A DNA stretch of 64,000 bases from Paenibacillus thiaminolyticus (GCF_007066085.1 NZ_CP041405.1:3060001-3124000); one strand, 5' to 3'. Counted from the stretch's first letter, positions 1-8,055 are shown. Numbers and translations: made by a program. Notes: generated by a model not told the origin, from the sequence alone.

Positions 1-190
1 CTTGCTCCATGCCAGCGATTCATGCAAGCAGACCCATCTCGCTCTCCCCGCCATCATCGACAGTCTGCGGGCCAAAGGATATGAATTCGTCACCGTGTCG
101 GAGCTGATTCAGCAGACCGATATGAAGAGCAAGCCGATCGAGGACAAGACAACGATGAGCGAGCACCTGCATAAGGCTGTTGGAATGTAG
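1..190 (+). CDS. pdaB: Polysaccharide deacetylase PdaB, C-terminal fragment
   Basis: This is the last 62 codons of a gene that begins left of the window; the first complete codon starts at base 2 and the stop is TAG at 188-190. The fragment contains LLHASDSCKQTHLALPAI and GYEFVTVSELI, the usual C-terminal end of NodB-type polysaccharide deacetylases. The neighbours kbaA and gerD in the Bacillus order make PdaB, a deacetylase needed for spore cortex peptidoglycan, the best assignment. The catalytic His/Asp motifs lie outside the window and cannot be checked. It is convergent with kbaA and shares a two-way terminator with it. Confidence 0.8.
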   Translation, partial: LLHASDSCKQTHLALPAIIDSLRAKGYEFVTVSELIQQTDMKSKPIEDKTTMSEHLHKAVGM

Positions 191-216
191 CATATGCACC
201 TTTGCCTTGCCGCATG

Positions 217-247
217 AAAAAAGCTGGCGGAATTCCGTCAGCTTTTT
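217..247. terminator. Two-way intrinsic terminator, pdaB / kbaA
   Basis: A 13-bp stem (218-230 with 235-247, one G-T pair, loop AATT) has A-rich and T-rich arms, so it can terminate transcription in both directions. It overlaps the kbaA stop codon at 238-240. Confidence 0.85.
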
Positions 248-840
248 GGTGTTCCTAGTATCCGGTTCAGCATGAGCACCTGATAGGCGTTGCATGCCGC
301 GAGCGGCAGATAGACGTACCAGGTCGCAATCCCGCTAATATTCAAGGCGGACAGCGTCTCGACCGTCGTAATGGCGATCATGAAGAATAAAGTAGGTATG
401 AATGCGGTCCTGTTGGTTGCCTTGACTTTAAAATAACCGACGATCAGGGCAACTGCGAGCACGGCCAGTCCAAGCAACATATCGTTCATCGCGTCTCCGC
501 CCCGCTGCGATGCATTATCCGCAAGCAGCATGCGCAGGAACATCAGATCGAGCAGAGCAATGACGGTGAGCACCGCTTGGATGTACGGCCAACTTTTTTT
601 GAACAATCCGATGGCAATGAAATTCAACGTAAGATACGCAAAAAAACCCATTTGCGAGTATACGCTTACAGTAAAGCCGCTCAAAATCAGCTGCACTACA
701 TTCAATACCCTGTCCATCGGGCCAGTGAAATTTTGGAATTCTCCCTGAATGATTTGCAGGGACAGACCCATCACTAATGTGATTCCGCCTCCGATAAGGA
801 GCGTGGTCCAAAACAAATAAAACCATTTTTTCAACGTCAA
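238..840 (-). CDS. kbaA: KinB-signalling pathway activator KbaA
   Basis: A 200-residue integral membrane protein with about six hydrophobic segments, starting MTLKKWFYLFWTTLL. In Bacillus subtilis KbaA activates the KinB branch of the sporulation phosphorelay at the membrane. The assignment rests on the membrane profile and on its position between gerD and pdaB, which is the conserved order. The start is taken as TTG at 838-840 because GGAGGTG lies 7 nt upstream (848-854); the open frame extends further but the extension contains the ribosome binding site. Divergent from gerD. Confidence 0.8.
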   Translation of the reverse strand: MTLKKWFYLFWTTLLIGGGITLVMGLSLQIIQGEFQNFTGPMDRVLNVVQLILSGFTVSVYSQMGFFAYLTLNFIAIGLFKKSWPYIQAVLTVIALLDLMFLRMLLADNASQRGGDAMNDMLLGLAVLAVALIVGYFKVKATNRTAFIPTLFFMIAITTVETLSALNISGIATWYVYLPLAACNAYQVLMLNRILGTPKS

Positions 841-904
841 GGCACTGCACCTCCGCAATGTTCATTATTTTACCAAGGTTCTCAGCAAAAAACTATAACT
901 GACA

Positions 905-935
905 AACATAATTCACAATTCGTCCTGCCATACTA
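905..935 (+). promoter_or_regulatory. Candidate sigma-G promoter of gerD
   Basis: A -10 element CATACTA (929-935) lies 18 nt after AACATA (905-910). Both fit the forespore sigma-G pattern (gHATR, then CATnHTA). gerD is a forespore gene in B. subtilis, so pattern and context agree. No other promoter is evident before the gerD start at 976. Confidence 0.55.
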
Positions 936-975
936 CGCGTAAAGGCATGAATGGGACAGAAAGGAGTGCCGTGCC

Positions 976-1659
976 ATGAAGACATCATTCATCCGTCTCG
1001 CGATGGTTGGCGCCATTATGATGCTGCTTGTCGCCGGTTGCGGAAGTGAACACCCCGCTGCCCAGAGCAGCATGGATTATAAAGAACTAAAAAGCATGGT
1101 TATCGATATTCTCAAGAGCGAAGAAGGACAAAAAGCGGTGCATTCCGCGACATCCGGCGGAGCTGGCGGCGGCATGCAGATGAAGGCGTTAACGATCCAG
1201 CAGCAGGAACAGATCCGCATGGCAGTCAAGGATACGCTCGTATCGCCCGAATATGAGAAGGTCATCGAAGAGGTTATGAAGGACCCGAAGTTCGCCGGAG
1301 AATTCGCCAAAGCCATCAATAAGGAAAATAAAGAGCTCCATCAGCAGCTAATCAAAGATCCGACATATCAGAAAGCGTTCGGCGATATGTTGAAGTCGCC
1401 CGATATGTCCAAATCCTATCTCGAACTGATGAAGACCCCGGAATACCGCAAAAATCTGATGACGTTGGTTAAAGATGCCATGGGCAGCCCGTTATTCAAG
1501 CTCGAAGTTATGGATTTATTGAGCAAAGTCGTGAAGGAAGAGCTTCAGCCGGAAGAAAAGGGAAAGAAAAAGAAGGAAGGCGAGAAGGGCAAGGAAGGCC
1601 ACGAAGGCGGAGGCGGAAAAGAAGAGGGCGGCGGAGGAGGCGGCGGCTCCGGTTCATAG
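976..1659 (+). CDS. gerD: Spore germination lipoprotein GerD
   Basis: A 227-residue lipoprotein. The N-terminus MKTSFIRLAMVGAIMMLLVAGC is a lipoprotein signal peptide with lipobox LVAGC. A helical core of about residues 35-180 follows, and then a low-complexity tail (about 190-227) of Lys/Glu/Gly ending in a run of glycines and SGS. GerD clusters nutrient germinant receptors in the spore inner membrane (the germinosome). AAAGGAG (960-966) precedes the ATG. It is transcribed against salA and kbaA, as in B. subtilis. The Gly-rich tail is longer than I expect for Bacillus GerD. Confidence 0.88.
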   Translation: MKTSFIRLAMVGAIMMLLVAGCGSEHPAAQSSMDYKELKSMVIDILKSEEGQKAVHSATSGGAGGGMQMKALTIQQQEQIRMAVKDTLVSPEYEKVIEEVMKDPKFAGEFAKAINKENKELHQQLIKDPTYQKAFGDMLKSPDMSKSYLELMKTPEYRKNLMTLVKDAMGSPLFKLEVMDLLSKVVKEELQPEEKGKKKKEGEKGKEGHEGGGGKEEGGGGGGGSGS

Positions 1660-1681
1660 GCCTCCCCTCCCCTGTAAATGC

Positions 1682-1707
1682 AAAGGACTCCACACGGGAG
1701 TCCTTTT
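1682..1707. terminator. Two-way intrinsic terminator, gerD / salA
   Basis: A perfect 10-bp stem AAAGGACTCC / GGAGTCCTTT (1682-1691 and 1697-1706, loop ACACG) with T-run on one side and A-run on the other. It lies between convergent gerD and salA. Confidence 0.85.
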
Positions 1708-1727
1708 GTATGGAGCGATGATGCCGT

Positions 1728-2834
1728 TCAGGACAAGCGCCGAACGACTTCTTCGGCCAGTTCTGTGTACAGCTTGCCGATAGCCGAATCCGCCTTGTAT
1801 ACCGAAGGCGAGAAGTCCGGCTCTGCCGGGTGATTGTCCGGCGAACCGAGCGGAATCTGGGCCAGCAGATCGGCGTGAAGCGCTTCCGCGAGCTTGCCCC
1901 CGCCTCCGCGGCCGAATACGTACTGCTTGTCTCCGCATTGCCCGCACTCGACATAAGCCATATTTTCCACGACGCCGAGGATATCATGCTTCGTATGGAG
2001 CGCCATCGAACCGGCCCGGGCTGCGACGAAGGCAGCCGTCGAATGAGGCGTCGTGACGATAATCTCCTTGCTGTGAGGAATCATCTGGTGAATGTCCAGC
2101 GCAATATCTCCAGTTCCCGGAGGGAGATCAAGCAGCACGATATCGAGCCCGCCCCACTCCACTTCCTGGAAGAAGTTGCGAAGCATTTTGCCCAACATCG
2201 GGCCGCGCCATACAACCGGACTATTGTCTTCCACGAAAAAGCCCATCGACATCACTTTGACGCCGAACCGTTCAATCGGGATCACCATGTTGTCCCGCAC
2301 GATCGGGCGGTCTTCAATCCCCATCATATCAGGGACACTGAAGCCATAGATGTCGGCATCGATGAGTCCGACCCGCTTGCCCAGCCGGGCCAGAGCAGCC
2401 GCCAGATTAACCGTGACGGTCGATTTGCCGACGCCGCCCTTGCCGCTGGCCACGGCGATGAATTCTACGCCTGAAGCCGGATTGAGCAGCGGATGCAGCT
2501 CCATCCCCGCTCCATGACCTGCAGGCTCTGCGCCTCGTCCGGCGGTTTCTTCGGCTGGCTGCAGGCCGATGGCTTGCAGCTCCGCCGCCGTCGCCAGGCG
2601 GATGCGTACATGGACATCGTCCAGGCCAAGCGGTGACAGACGTGTCTTAATCTCGCGGGTAAGCCGCTCTCGCGCTTCTGCATCTGCAGCCTGGGGAGCG
2701 ATCAGGGCGGTTAGCTTCACCTCTCCCGGCTTGATCATCAGATCGCGAATCCATTGAATATGAGTCAATTCCTGGCCTGTCACGGGCTCCGTTAATCCAT
2801 GCAGCGCTTGCAAAATATCTTCTTTCGTGATCAT
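1728..2834 (-). CDS. salA: Mrp/NBP35-type ATP-binding protein SalA
   Basis: 368 residues. The N-terminal part (about 1-85) is a MIP18/DUF59 iron-sulfur assembly domain, followed by a linker and a MinD/Mrp P-loop ATPase with Walker A GKGGVGKST at 131-139 and DLPPGTGD. ECGQCG near the C-terminus supplies the CxxC typical of Fe-S carriers. SalA in B. subtilis also acts as a regulator (repression of scoC); a role as Fe-S carrier is inferred from the family. GAGGTG precedes the ATG at 2832-2834. It has its own promoter in the 3' end of cwlD. Confidence 0.88.
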   Translation of the reverse strand: MITKEDILQALHGLTEPVTGQELTHIQWIRDLMIKPGEVKLTALIAPQAADAEARERLTREIKTRLSPLGLDDVHVRIRLATAAELQAIGLQPAEETAGRGAEPAGHGAGMELHPLLNPASGVEFIAVASGKGGVGKSTVTVNLAAALARLGKRVGLIDADIYGFSVPDMMGIEDRPIVRDNMVIPIERFGVKVMSMGFFVEDNSPVVWRGPMLGKMLRNFFQEVEWGGLDIVLLDLPPGTGDIALDIHQMIPHSKEIIVTTPHSTAAFVAARAGSMALHTKHDILGVVENMAYVECGQCGDKQYVFGRGGGGKLAEALHADLLAQIPLGSPDNHPAEPDFSPSVYKADSAIGKLYTELAEEVVRRLS

Positions 2835-2893
2835 GATGGCACCTCGTCTCTATCAAGGTCAGCAGGCGGACATGCTGCTTCGTTACGTAGTCT

Positions 2894-2921
2894 ATTATAT
2901 CATAGGAACTCTATTTACCAA
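2894..2921 (-). promoter_or_regulatory. Sigma-A promoter of salA
   Basis: Reading the minus strand: TTGGTA (2916-2921), 16 nt, TATAAT (2894-2899), with the extended -10 bases TG one base upstream. The -35 overlaps the last codons of cwlD. Confidence 0.65.
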
Positions 2922-3681
2922 TGTTTTCCCCTGACATAAAGCGGAGTATTCCTTTGTAGACCGAGGCAGCCACCTTCCGCTGATACTGTTCGTCGGCCAG
3001 CTTGCGGGATTCTTCCAGATTCGAGAGGAATCCCACTTCAACGAGCGCAGACGGAATCTCGATGTGATCCATCAGATATAAGCGCCGATCTACCGGCTTG
3101 GCCACCCGATCCGTATTTTCGAGATTGTGCCGGATCTCGGACTGGATCCATTTGGCCAGACGCTCGCTCTCCGGGTGCCGCTTCGTATAGAACGATTGGG
3201 CGCCGCTCCACTTGCCCGACGGGATGCTATTCATATGCAGACTAATCAGAATGTCCGCTTTCTTTTCCTGAACGAAGCTGACGCGCCGCTTCAAGTCTTC
3301 CGCCTTGCGCTTCGAGTACCCTTTGGTATCCGGGGCCGCCAGATCGTAGTCCCCTTCCCGGGTCATGAAGACAACTGCTCCCGCCTGCTGCAAATAATCG
3401 CGCAAATATAAAGCGATAGAGAGATTAATATCTTTCTCAATCACCCCTTGCTTGCTGACCGCGCCGCCATCCGGACCTCCATGGCCCGCATCAATGATGA
3501 CGACCTTGCCGGATAACGGAATCGTCCAATAAGTCCATGTCTTCGTGGCCGGCATCTCGGCGGTCATGATGGCGATGACCGCCAGCACAAGGCAGATGCT
3601 GACGAGCCATTTACGCACGCTTCGCAGCGGTATCCATAGAATTGATGTTTTTTTGCTTCGTTTTTCAGTCCATTTGTTCAT
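2911..3681 (-). CDS. cwlD: N-acetylmuramoyl-L-alanine amidase CwlD
   Basis: 256 residues with one N-terminal membrane anchor (about residues 20-45) and an Amidase_3 domain. The zinc and catalytic residues are visible: DAGHGG, the Glu in GVIEKDIN, SLHMN, and the Glu in VEVGFLSN. CwlD works with PdaA to make muramic delta-lactam in spore cortex peptidoglycan, which marks the cortex for lysis at germination. The start is ATG at 3679-3681, 9 nt after a strong GGAGGTGG (3691-3698); the frame stays open upstream through that site, so the longer form is rejected. See the sporulation promoter and masking hairpin entries. Confidence 0.9.
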   Translation of the reverse strand: MNKWTEKRSKKTSILWIPLRSVRKWLVSICLVLAVIAIMTAEMPATKTWTYWTIPLSGKVVIIDAGHGGPDGGAVSKQGVIEKDINLSIALYLRDYLQQAGAVVFMTREGDYDLAAPDTKGYSKRKAEDLKRRVSFVQEKKADILISLHMNSIPSGKWSGAQSFYTKRHPESERLAKWIQSEIRHNLENTDRVAKPVDRRLYLMDHIEIPSALVEVGFLSNLEESRKLADEQYQRKVAASVYKGILRFMSGENIGK

Positions 3682-3740
3682 ACAAAAAGTCCACCTCCGT
3701 TCCCATACAGACACTAATCATCTATATGGGACAAGGTGGA
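3682..3740 (-). promoter_or_regulatory. Hairpin masking the cwlD ribosome binding site
   Basis: On the minus strand TCCACC (3735-3740) and TCCCATA (3725-3731) pair with TATGGGA (3701-3707) and GGTGGA (3690-3695). The 3' arm contains the cwlD Shine-Dalgarno sequence and is followed by CTTTTTG. The structure could mask the start of cwlD in transcripts coming from sat, or terminate them. Pairing is seen by eye; effect is inferred. Confidence 0.55.
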
Positions 3741-3749
3741 CAAATATAC
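3721..3749 (-). promoter_or_regulatory. Candidate sigma-E promoter of cwlD
   Basis: Minus strand GTATATT (3743-3749), 14 nt, CATATAGA (3721-3728), close to the mother-cell sigma-E pattern (ATATT, 14 nt, CATACAnT). In B. subtilis cwlD is made under sigma-E and sigma-G. The transcript would start near 3714, downstream of the 5' arm of the masking hairpin. Confidence 0.45.
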
Positions 3750-3789
3750 ATCGATTTATACGTACCATAGCTAGGTGGAGGAATCGGGT

Positions 3790-4965
3790 CTACGCCTTCA
3801 GATTGGCCGGTTCCGACATGCCCTCGATCAGGATCCGGGCCACTTCCGGACGCGAAAATTCAGGCGGCGGGCAAATGCCGTTCCGCAGCATCTCGCGCAC
3901 CTTCGTCCCGGACAAGGCGACATGCCGCTCCTTCGGATGCGGGCATGTCTTGCTGGATGCCATATTGCCGCAAGCCGTGCAATAGAAGCTGTGCTCGAAG
4001 AAGAGCGGGATAATGCCGAGCTCTTCCGGCTCGAATTCACGGAAAATATGCTGCGCTTCATAAGTTCCGTAATAATCGCCTACGCCGGCATGATCGCGGC
4101 CGACGATGAAGTGGGTGCAGCCGTAATTTTTGCGGACAATAGCGTGAAAAATAGCCTCTCTCGGGCCCGCGTACCGCATCGCGGCCGGGAAGACGCCGAG
4201 AAAGACCCGATCTCTCGGATAGTAATGCTCCAGCAGGCTGACATAACTGCGCATGCGCACATCCGCAGGCACATCGTCGGACTTCGTCTCGCCTACGAGC
4301 GGATTGAGGAACAGCGCATCGACAATCTCCATTGCGCTCTTCTGGATGTACTCGTGAGCCCGATGAACCGGATTGCGGGTCTGGAAGCCGACGACGGTTC
4401 GCCAGCCGCGGTCCCGGAAGATCTGTCTCGTCTTGGCCGGATCGAAGTAATACTCGCCGAAGCGTTCCGGCTTCGGCCTGCGCAGCAAGCGAATGCTTCC
4501 GCCGACACAGAACGCCGGGCGCTCCAGCAGCTTCTGGACGCCGGGATGAGCGGCATCGGTCGTGCGGAACACCTGCTCCGCCTCTTGATATGGATCGATC
4601 TCGAAGATACTCTGCACCGCGATCGTTCCGTACAATACGTCATCCTCTTCACCAATGAGGGCGGCTTCTTCGCCGATCCGCAAGGTGTGTGCGGTCTCCG
4701 CCTGGACCTGGAGCGTAATTGGAAGGCTCCACACCGTACCGTCCGCGAGTCTCATCCGTTCCACGACATGGCGGTAATCTTCTTCGTTCATGAAGCCTTG
4801 TAAGGGAGAAAATGCCCCTATGGCAATGAGATCAGCATCGGACAGCGTCCGCCGGTTGATTCGTATGGCGGGAAGCCCGGCAGCCTCCTGCTCGATTCGC
4901 CCGGCCTCCGCTTCCGGGACGAGTCTGGAGATGAGTTGTCCGCCATGCGGCAGGATTGTAGTCAT
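3790..4965 (-). CDS. sat: Sulfate adenylyltransferase (ATP sulfurylase)
   Basis: 391 residues of the single-chain ATP sulfurylase family, which makes adenylyl sulfate (APS) from ATP and sulfate. It has the PUA-like N-terminal domain, [14 protein letters not shown], and [10 protein letters not shown] of the nucleotidyl-transferase core, and a CTACGN...TCPH cluster typical of bacterial Sat. No APS kinase domain is fused. The ATG at 4963-4965 is preceded by AAGGGAG. It follows cysH by 18 nt, so the two form one operon for assimilatory sulfate reduction. Confidence 0.95.
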   Translation of the reverse strand: MTTILPHGGQLISRLVPEAEAGRIEQEAAGLPAIRINRRTLSDADLIAIGAFSPLQGFMNEEDYRHVVERMRLADGTVWSLPITLQVQAETAHTLRIGEEAALIGEEDDVLYGTIAVQSIFEIDPYQEAEQVFRTTDAAHPGVQKLLERPAFCVGGSIRLLRRPKPERFGEYYFDPAKTRQIFRDRGWRTVVGFQTRNPVHRAHEYIQKSAMEIVDALFLNPLVGETKSDDVPADVRMRSYVSLLEHYYPRDRVFLGVFPAAMRYAGPREAIFHAIVRKNYGCTHFIVGRDHAGVGDYYGTYEAQHIFREFEPEELGIIPLFFEHSFYCTACGNMASSKTCPHPKERHVALSGTKVREMLRNGICPPPEFSRPEVARILIEGMSEPANLKA

Positions 4966-4983
4966 TATTCGTTCTCCCTTCGC

Positions 4984-5679
4984 TTATTGCTGATGAAGCC
5001 CGCATTCCACTTTTCCGGTTCCGGACCAGCGACCGGCGCGCGGATCTTCTCCAGGCAGCACCTGACGCGTGCAGTAGCTGCAGCCGATGCTGGGGTAATT
5101 CAGATCATGCAGTGGATTGTAGACGACGTCATGCGAATGAATGTAGGTCCACACGTCTTCGGAGGTCCACGCGGCAAGCGGATTGAACTTCATCAGGCCG
5201 AACTTCGTATCATACTCGACCTTCTTGGCATTGGCCCGGGTCGGCGCCTGATCGCGGCGAATCCCGGTAATCCAGGCATCATATTGCCCGAGAATGCCGG
5301 TCAACGGCTCGACCTTCCGGATACTGCAGCATAGATTCGGCTCCCGTTCCCACAGTGCATCCCCATGCAGTTCAGCCTGCTCTTGCGGCGAGAGCGCCGG
5401 AGCGACGCGGACGAACTCCAGATTATAACGCTCGCTCAGCCGGTCGCGTGTCTCATAAGTCTCCCGGAAGTGAAATTCGGTATCCAAATAGAATATATCG
5501 GTTGCCGGGCTGATGCGCTGCAGCATATCCACCAGAACAACGTCTTCCGCGCCGAAGCTGCATGCGAAGGTCAATTTCGGAAATGTCTCGGCCGCCCAGG
5601 CAATCAGTTCTTCCGGAGCTGCATGCTCAAATTGCTCTGCCTTTTCCTGCGCCAGCGCTTCCTTTTCCAACAGATTCAT
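4984..5679 (-). CDS. cysH: Phospho-/adenylylsulfate reductase, Fe-S (APS) type
   Basis: 231 residues of the PAPS/APS reductase family with the ATP-binding-like FACSFGAEDVVL loop. CCSIRK and CSYCTR give the two Cys pairs that bind a 4Fe-4S cluster, and ECGLH at the C-terminus carries the catalytic cysteine. Enzymes with this set reduce APS directly, which fits the absence of a nearby APS kinase. The start is taken as the ATG at 5677-5679, 8 nt after GGAGG; an earlier in-frame ATG places the ribosome binding site inside the gene. First gene of cysH-sat. Sulfite reductase and sulfate transport genes are not in the window. Confidence 0.93.
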   Translation of the reverse strand: MNLLEKEALAQEKAEQFEHAAPEELIAWAAETFPKLTFACSFGAEDVVLVDMLQRISPATDIFYLDTEFHFRETYETRDRLSERYNLEFVRVAPALSPQEQAELHGDALWEREPNLCCSIRKVEPLTGILGQYDAWITGIRRDQAPTRANAKKVEYDTKFGLMKFNPLAAWTSEDVWTYIHSHDVVYNPLHDLNYPSIGCSYCTRQVLPGEDPRAGRWSGTGKVECGLHQQ

Positions 5680-5736
5680 GTGTCGCTCCTCCACTTATGA
5701 ATTATTCCGAGTTTTTCAATATGTTTTGTTAATTTA

Positions 5737-5764
5737 ATTATAAGTACTTTCCTATCTTTGTCAA
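5737..5764 (-). promoter_or_regulatory. Sigma-A promoter of cysH-sat
   Basis: Minus strand TTGACA (5759-5764), 16 nt, TATAAT (5737-5742), both consensus. The leader downstream has a CGGAATAA stretch slightly resembling a CymR half-site, but the match is too weak to claim control by CymR. Confidence 0.8.
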
Positions 5765-5847
5765 TTTATTTTTCCGCAGCGATGTGCAACGTCTCGATGT
5801 TACAGCATATACCGGGACAATGCCCCAGGTGAATGTTCACGGACAAC

Positions 5848-5876
5848 AAAAATCGGGCTTGCCGTTCAAGCCCGAT
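5848..5876 (-). terminator. Intrinsic terminator after the DUF2264 gene
   Basis: A perfect 10-bp stem (5852-5861 with 5867-5876, loop of 5) followed on the minus strand by TTTT. It lies 44 nt after the TAG that would end the full-length DUF2264 frame, which supports that frame being the original gene. Confidence 0.8.
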
Positions 5877-5919
5877 CCCCTTTGCTCATTCCATTCTGTA
5901 AGACGAATCCTTCTGCTTG

Positions 5920-7161
5920 CTAATCCGCGATTGCCTCATCGATGGGGAACGGTTCTCCGGACCATGCCTTGCGCGAGGTCCAAGCTTCCTCCCCTTGCCA
6001 GAAAGAATGGGCGGGAGAGAGACCGAGCGGCAGCAAGACCGTCGAACATAAATAAAGACTGCCCGTCGAGATGTAGGCTTCTCCGATACCAGGCTGATGG
6101 CCGCAGAAGCCGATCGTCAGCCACCCATCCGCAGTGAAGGTTCCTTACGCCTCCAGCATGCGCCTCATGACGGCCGTCAAGCCGCAGCGCACCTGTGCCG
6201 GCGACAATGAGGGCGGCAGCTGATCCAGCCAGGCCAGCTGTGCCAACAACTGAAACACGCCGCAGCGGTAAGCGAGCGATCGTCCAAGAGGCGGGAAGGT
6301 CCCTTCAGGGGAGATCATCCGTTCCAATTGCCCCGCATGCCGCTTAGCGCGCTTCCATACCGCCGCCTTCATTCGTTCCCAGTCCGGGTAGCGATGGCCG
6401 ACCGCCGTCAAGAGGTCCACCAGCATCGGCTGGATAACGAAGCTGTTGTAGTAGTCGGCATGATAGGCCGGACCGTCTCCATAAGCGCCATCGCCTGCAT
6501 ACCATGACTCGTGCTGCGTCAAGGCGTAATCGATCCGCATCGCGTCCCAATCGGCTTCACCCGCTTGGTGCAGGAACGCCTCGATAGCTGCAGAGAACAG
6601 CAGCCAATTGTTATAGTGCGGCCGGATGCGACGCGTCTCCCGCAATGCGTGAATGAGTTGCTGGCGGACTCTGTCGCGCAGCGGAAGCCACAGTGCCTCC
6701 GGCGCCCTTAGCAGCGCCTGCGCCAGAAAAGCCGCATCCACAAGCGGTTGATATCCTTCGCTGAAGTTCAGCCGGTCCGGTGAATCCGGCGCGGTGGCCG
6801 CATCGGTCGCCTCCATATACCAACCCTTCATCCGCTCCCGCAGTGCCGCTTCTTCCGGGGGGCCACCCGTCAGCGCCAGCCAAGGCGCGATGCCGGCCAT
6901 CAAGCGGCCGAACGCTTCCAGCCCGGCGAACGGGCCGCGACCGTCACCGCTGCTCTCCAGCGGCATATCCCGTTGCAAGCGCCGCTCTGCAAGCGCCTTC
7001 AAGACTGGAGTCGCCAGTCGCTCAAGCGAATGCAGCCAATAGGCCCGATCCCGAACGCCCGGTTCAAAGTTAAGGGAGCTCTCACCGTTTGGCTCCTCGT
7101 TCCGCTGACAATTCTCGCTTGCCGAGAGCAAGCGCTGCTCCGTCCTCTCTTGTGATGCCAT
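5920..7161 (-). pseudogene. DUF2264 family protein, interrupted by an in-frame TAA
   Basis: The first 338 codons (start ATG 7159-7161, ribosome binding site AGGAGGAA at 7167-7174) encode a DUF2264 protein with RAYWLHSLERLATPVLKAL, GIAPWLAL and RPHYNNWLLFSA. The frame then meets TAA at 6145-6147. Translation in the same frame past the stop resumes family-like sequence at once (GTFTADGWLTIGFCGHQPG, then YISTGSLYLC and a WSGEPFPI-type end) for 74 codons to TAG at 5920-5922. So no shift occurred: one codon is nonsense. The family function is not established; it is often annotated as a possible glycan-active protein. It may be a recent pseudogene, a strain-specific truncation, or a sequencing error. 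Confidence 0.8.
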
Positions 7162-7253
7162 CGGCATTCCTCCTGTCCGCACCATTGCCAGACTTGAATT
7201 GAGAACTACTGTGTATTCTCATTATAACGGATGCACCGGTCGGCATATATAAC

Positions 7254-7285
7254 AAAACCCCTGTTTCCCTGCGCGGAAAAAGGGG
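7254..7285 (-). terminator. Intrinsic terminator after the cupin gene
   Basis: Stem CCCCT/AGGGG plus TTTCC/GGAAA (7258-7268 with 7275-7285, one mismatch) followed on the minus strand by TTTTG. It lies 43 nt past the cupin stop codon. Confidence 0.65.
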
Positions 7286-7327
7286 GAGTCGGGAATATAG
7301 GCTTCCGGCGGCAGGCACAAGGAGGGC

Positions 7328-7909
7328 TCAATAATAGAGTCTTGCGTCGTGATGCATGCCCGTCGGGTCAACCGATCGCTGCATACACCCGGGAGGAGGG
7401 CCGAGAATCAGCGATTCCGTAATGGGAGCTACCGCTTTCGCATAGTCCTCTGCGTTCACGCAATAGGCACGCTGCATCACTTCCTTCGGTACGGCCCGCA
7501 GAAAATCCGATCCAAACACAATATCCGGAGTCGGATGATCGAAAATCGTAAGGATATGAGCTTGGCTGGATTCGGCAATAATCCAATGAAACCAGCCTTT
7601 CGGGAAGATCGAGACTTGGCCTGGCCTCAGATGATAGACCATCAGCTTACGCGCAAACGGGTTAAACACCGCCGTAATGACCTCACCGCTAATGACAAAG
7701 ACCGTTTCCGTTACATTCGTATGCCAATGCGGCTGTATAATAATGCCCCGAGTCATATGGACATTGAAAAGTCCATTCTTGATCGCAGGGAGCTGTTCCC
7801 CGAACAGCTGCGTAATGTAATTGTACGGATCGCGCTTATAATTGAGGACCTGATTGGAATCGGCGGCCAACGTCACATCCGCTGCTTGCAGCACGGTATC
7901 GCTCATCAT
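7328..7909 (-). CDS. Single-domain cupin protein
   Basis: 193 residues. A germin-like beta-barrel is evident in the middle, with HWHTNVTETVFVISGEV giving the H-x-H...E metal-site pattern and FPKGWFHWI the later His. No signal peptide is visible. The C-terminus is rich in Gly/Pro/His and ends DARLYY. The substrate is unknown. The start is ATG at 7907-7909 (MMSDTVL), with AAGGAGGA 5 nt upstream; the frame is open further upstream but without support. Alone in its transcript between two terminators. A sigma-K-like promoter suggests, but does not show, a role in late sporulation. Confidence 0.75.
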   Translation of the reverse strand: MMSDTVLQAADVTLAADSNQVLNYKRDPYNYITQLFGEQLPAIKNGLFNVHMTRGIIIQPHWHTNVTETVFVISGEVITAVFNPFARKLMVYHLRPGQVSIFPKGWFHWIIAESSQAHILTIFDHPTPDIVFGSDFLRAVPKEVMQRAYCVNAEDYAKAVAPITESLILGPPPGCMQRSVDPTGMHHDARLYY

Positions 7910-7939
7910 GGCTTCCTCCTTCTTAGGTAAACGTCTATA

Positions 7940-7966
7940 CACTGTATGCCCGGAAGGAAGGTTGGT
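7940..7966 (-). promoter_or_regulatory. Candidate sigma-K (or sigma-E) promoter of the cupin gene
   Basis: Minus strand CAC (7965-7967), 16 nt, CATACAGTG (7940-7948). This fits the sigma-K pattern (mAC, 16-17 nt, CATAnnnTA) with one mismatch; CATACAGT also equals the sigma-E -10, but no ATATT is found upstream. No good sigma-A promoter is seen. Confidence 0.35.
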
Positions 7967-8000
7967 GACGAACGGTTCAAGCGGCCTCCTGGAACAAATG

Positions 8001-8030
8001 AAAAGCCCTTGACCAACAAGGGCCAAGGGC
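8001..8030 (-). terminator. Intrinsic terminator after rpsI
   Basis: Stem GCCCTTGGCC/GGTCAAGGGC (8005-8014 with 8021-8030, one G-T pair, loop of 6) followed by TTTT on the minus strand. It ends the rplM-rpsI transcript. Confidence 0.8.
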
Positions 8031-8055
8031 GATAATCGTTGATATAACAGGCTTC

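Noticed and set aside
5700..5736. CymR operator in the cysH leader
   Set aside because: Only a partial match (CGGAATAA) to the known motif; not enough to call.
5936..6124. Separate small gene after the DUF2264 stop
   Set aside because: It is in a different frame; the frame of the upstream gene, past the TAA, gives clear family sequence instead.
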